Shown in pieces: positions 14,783 through 15,973 of a DNA stretch of 15,973 nucleotides. Both the position numbers and the translations under genes were made by a program. The stretch is taken from the NCBI GenBank assembly GCA_036269915.1, contig DATBDM010000070.1, positions 1 through 15,973 on the forward strand, in the 5' to 3' direction. The notes under the pieces were generated by a model that worked only from the letters and a program-made list of their open reading frames with translations, was not told where the DNA came from and made no database searches. The first letter of the stretch is position 1. Every line of letters begins with the position of its first letter. Origin of the DNA: DATBDM01 sp036269915 (GTDB lineage Bacteria > Actinomycetota > Thermoleophilia > Solirubrobacterales > Solirubrobacteraceae).

Positions 14783-15973
14783 CTAGGCCGTCAGCTCGGC
14801 CGCCATCGCCTCGAAGACCTGGACGTACAGGTCGACGGACGCGTCGTCGTGCGTGACCGAGAGGGTCCACTCCTCCTCGCGGCCCGGCGTCATGAAGACG
14901 CCGCGGTTCATGTTGTAGAGCCAGGCCAGCTCCGACACGTCGGCGTCCTGGTTGGCCTTGAAGGACTCGTAGTCGACGATCTTCTGGGTCGAGAACGTGA
15001 CGCAGCCCTTGGAGCCGATGCCCACCGCGTAGCCCGGCAGGCCGTGCTTGGCGATCACCCGCGTGCAGCCCTCGAGGATGCGGTCGTTGAGGTGGTCGAG
15101 GTGGGCGTAGGCCTCCGGCGTGAGGACCTCCAGCAGGTTCGCGCGCGCGGCCGCCATGCCGAGCGGGTTCCCGTTGTAGGTGCCCACCTGGTAGACCGAG
15201 CCGTCCTCGACGACCGACATCACCTCGTCGTTGCCGCCGATCGCGCCGATCGGCGTGCCGCCGCCGAGCACCTTCGCCAGCGTGACCATGTCCGGCATGA
15301 CGCCGTACTTCTCGGTCGCGCCGCCGGGGGCGATGGCCAGGCCCGTCTTGACCTCGTCGAAGATCAGGACGATCCCGTGGCGGCGCGTGATCTCGCGGAC
15401 GGCCTCGAGGTAGCCGGGCTCGGGGAGCACGACGCCCAGGTTCATCATCGCCGCCTCCATGATCACGCAGGCGGGCAGGCGGTTCTCGGCGGCGAGGCGC
15501 TCGATCCGGCGCTCCATCGCGTCGGCGTCGTTGAACGGCACCGCGATCGTCATGTCCACGACGGCCTGCGGGATCCCGGCGCCGTAGGGCAGCGAGGCGT
15601 AGTTCTCGCGGTCGCCGATCTTGTCGTACTCGACGCCGATCGAGACCATCACCGTGTCGTGGTGGCCGTGGTAGGAGCCGAAGATCTTCATCACGGTGTC
15701 GCGGTTCGTGTAGGCGCGCGCGATCCGGATCGCGTCCATCGTCGACTCCGAGCCGGAGTTCGTGTAGCGCCAGCGCGTCAGGCCCCAGCGGCGCTGGAGC
15801 TCGGCGGCGACGACGATGGCGTCCTCGGTCGGGGCCGCGAAGTGCGTGCCCTGCTCGTAGCGCTCGCGGATCGCCTCGCCGATCGCCGGGTGGGCGTGGC
15901 CCTGGACCATCGAGCCGAAGCCGTTGTGGAAGTCGTACATCTCGTTGCCGTCGACGTCCCAGACCTTGGGACC
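14783..15973 (-). CDS. Class III PLP-dependent aminotransferase, GSA-aminomutase-like (5'-truncated)
   Basis: The frame runs off the right edge, where it reads GPKVWDVDGNEMYDFHNGFG; 396 residues are visible and perhaps 40-50 at the N-terminus are missing. The fold-type I class III features are clear: TNSGSESTMDAIRIARAYT (cofactor phosphate contact), SYHGHHD, IFDEVKTG (Asp to the pyridine nitrogen) and TLAKVLGGGTPIGAIGG with the Schiff-base lysine encoded at 15272-15274. VYQVGTYNGNPLGMAAA resembles the HemL-type region. The overall pattern is close to glutamate-1-semialdehyde aminomutase, but several loops (YASLPYGAGIP, MEAAMMNLG, WLYNMNRGVFMTPGREEEW) suggest a related aminotransferase whose substrate is unknown. 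It is convergent with the esterase gene across a hairpin. Confidence 0.85.
   Translation of the reverse strand, partial: GPKVWDVDGNEMYDFHNGFGSMVQGHAHPAIGEAIRERYEQGTHFAAPTEDAIVVAAELQRRWGLTRWRYTNSGSESTMDAIRIARAYTNRDTVMKIFGSYHGHHDTVMVSIGVEYDKIGDRENYASLPYGAGIPQAVVDMTIAVPFNDADAMERRIERLAAENRLPACVIMEAAMMNLGVVLPEPGYLEAVREITRRHGIVLIFDEVKTGLAIAPGGATEKYGVMPDMVTLAKVLGGGTPIGAIGGNDEVMSVVEDGSVYQVGTYNGNPLGMAAARANLLEVLTPEAYAHLDHLNDRILEGCTRVIAKHGLPGYAVGIGSKGCVTFSTQKIVDYESFKANQDADVSELAWLYNMNRGVFMTPGREEEWTLSVTHDDASVDLYVQVFEAMAAELTA

Noticed and set aside
14783..15973. Assigning the symbol hemL
   Set aside because: Class III aminotransferase is clear, but the N-terminus is missing and the substrate-determining regions do not allow a confident HemL call.

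Overview
The window is about 16 kb of very GC-rich DNA with tightly packed genes. It uses GTG, TTG and probably CTG starts, stop/start overlaps, and G- or C-ending codons. This points to a high-GC actinobacterium. The protein sequences, including the cysteine-bearing cap ahead of a collagen-like stretch in one secreted protein, look most like Thermoleophilia (Solirubrobacterales, Conexibacter or Patulibacter relatives). That placement is an inference from remembered families, not a search result.

Left two thirds (1-9747): a de novo purine synthesis cluster on the + strand. The order is purD (5'-truncated), purE, [sensor histidine kinase and a 38-codon gene on the opposite strand], purB, an M24 metallopeptidase, purC, purS, purQ, purL. 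The genes encode GAR synthetase, N5-CAIR mutase, adenylosuccinate lyase, SAICAR synthetase and the three-part FGAM synthase (PurS, PurQ and the small form of PurL). purD/purE, purC/purS, purS/purQ and purQ/purL are joined by 4-base start/stop overlaps (ATGA, GTGA, GTGA, TTGA), which suggests translational coupling. purK is not next to purE, and purF, purM, purN and purH are not in the window. The extreme left edge (1-134) is a divergent purD fragment on the minus strand, joined at a 22-bp sequence that recurs inverted inside the + strand purD. This looks like an assembly chimera or a local rearrangement.

Middle right (9744-12427, minus strand): two genes that appear to form one operon. The upstream gene encodes a predicted secreted protein with a signal peptide, a Cys-containing cap, 13 collagen-like Gly-X-Y triplets and two tandem domains resembling Hcp, the type VI secretion tube protein. 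The downstream gene encodes a SAM-dependent methyltransferase with a methyltransferase regulatory domain. It seems to begin at a CTG that overlaps the upstream TGA stop. No other type VI secretion component is visible, so the paired Hcp-like domains on a collagen stalk probably do something other than classical T6SS work. This is the most unusual content of the window.

Right end: a divergent intergenic region (12428-12612) carries a promoter for each direction and, on the + side, a perfect 22-bp palindrome just downstream of the -10 box that resembles a LacI-family operator. It precedes a secreted SGNH/GDSL esterase with accessory domains. After that gene a strong hairpin separates it from a convergent class III PLP aminotransferase (GSA-aminomutase-like) that runs off the right edge.
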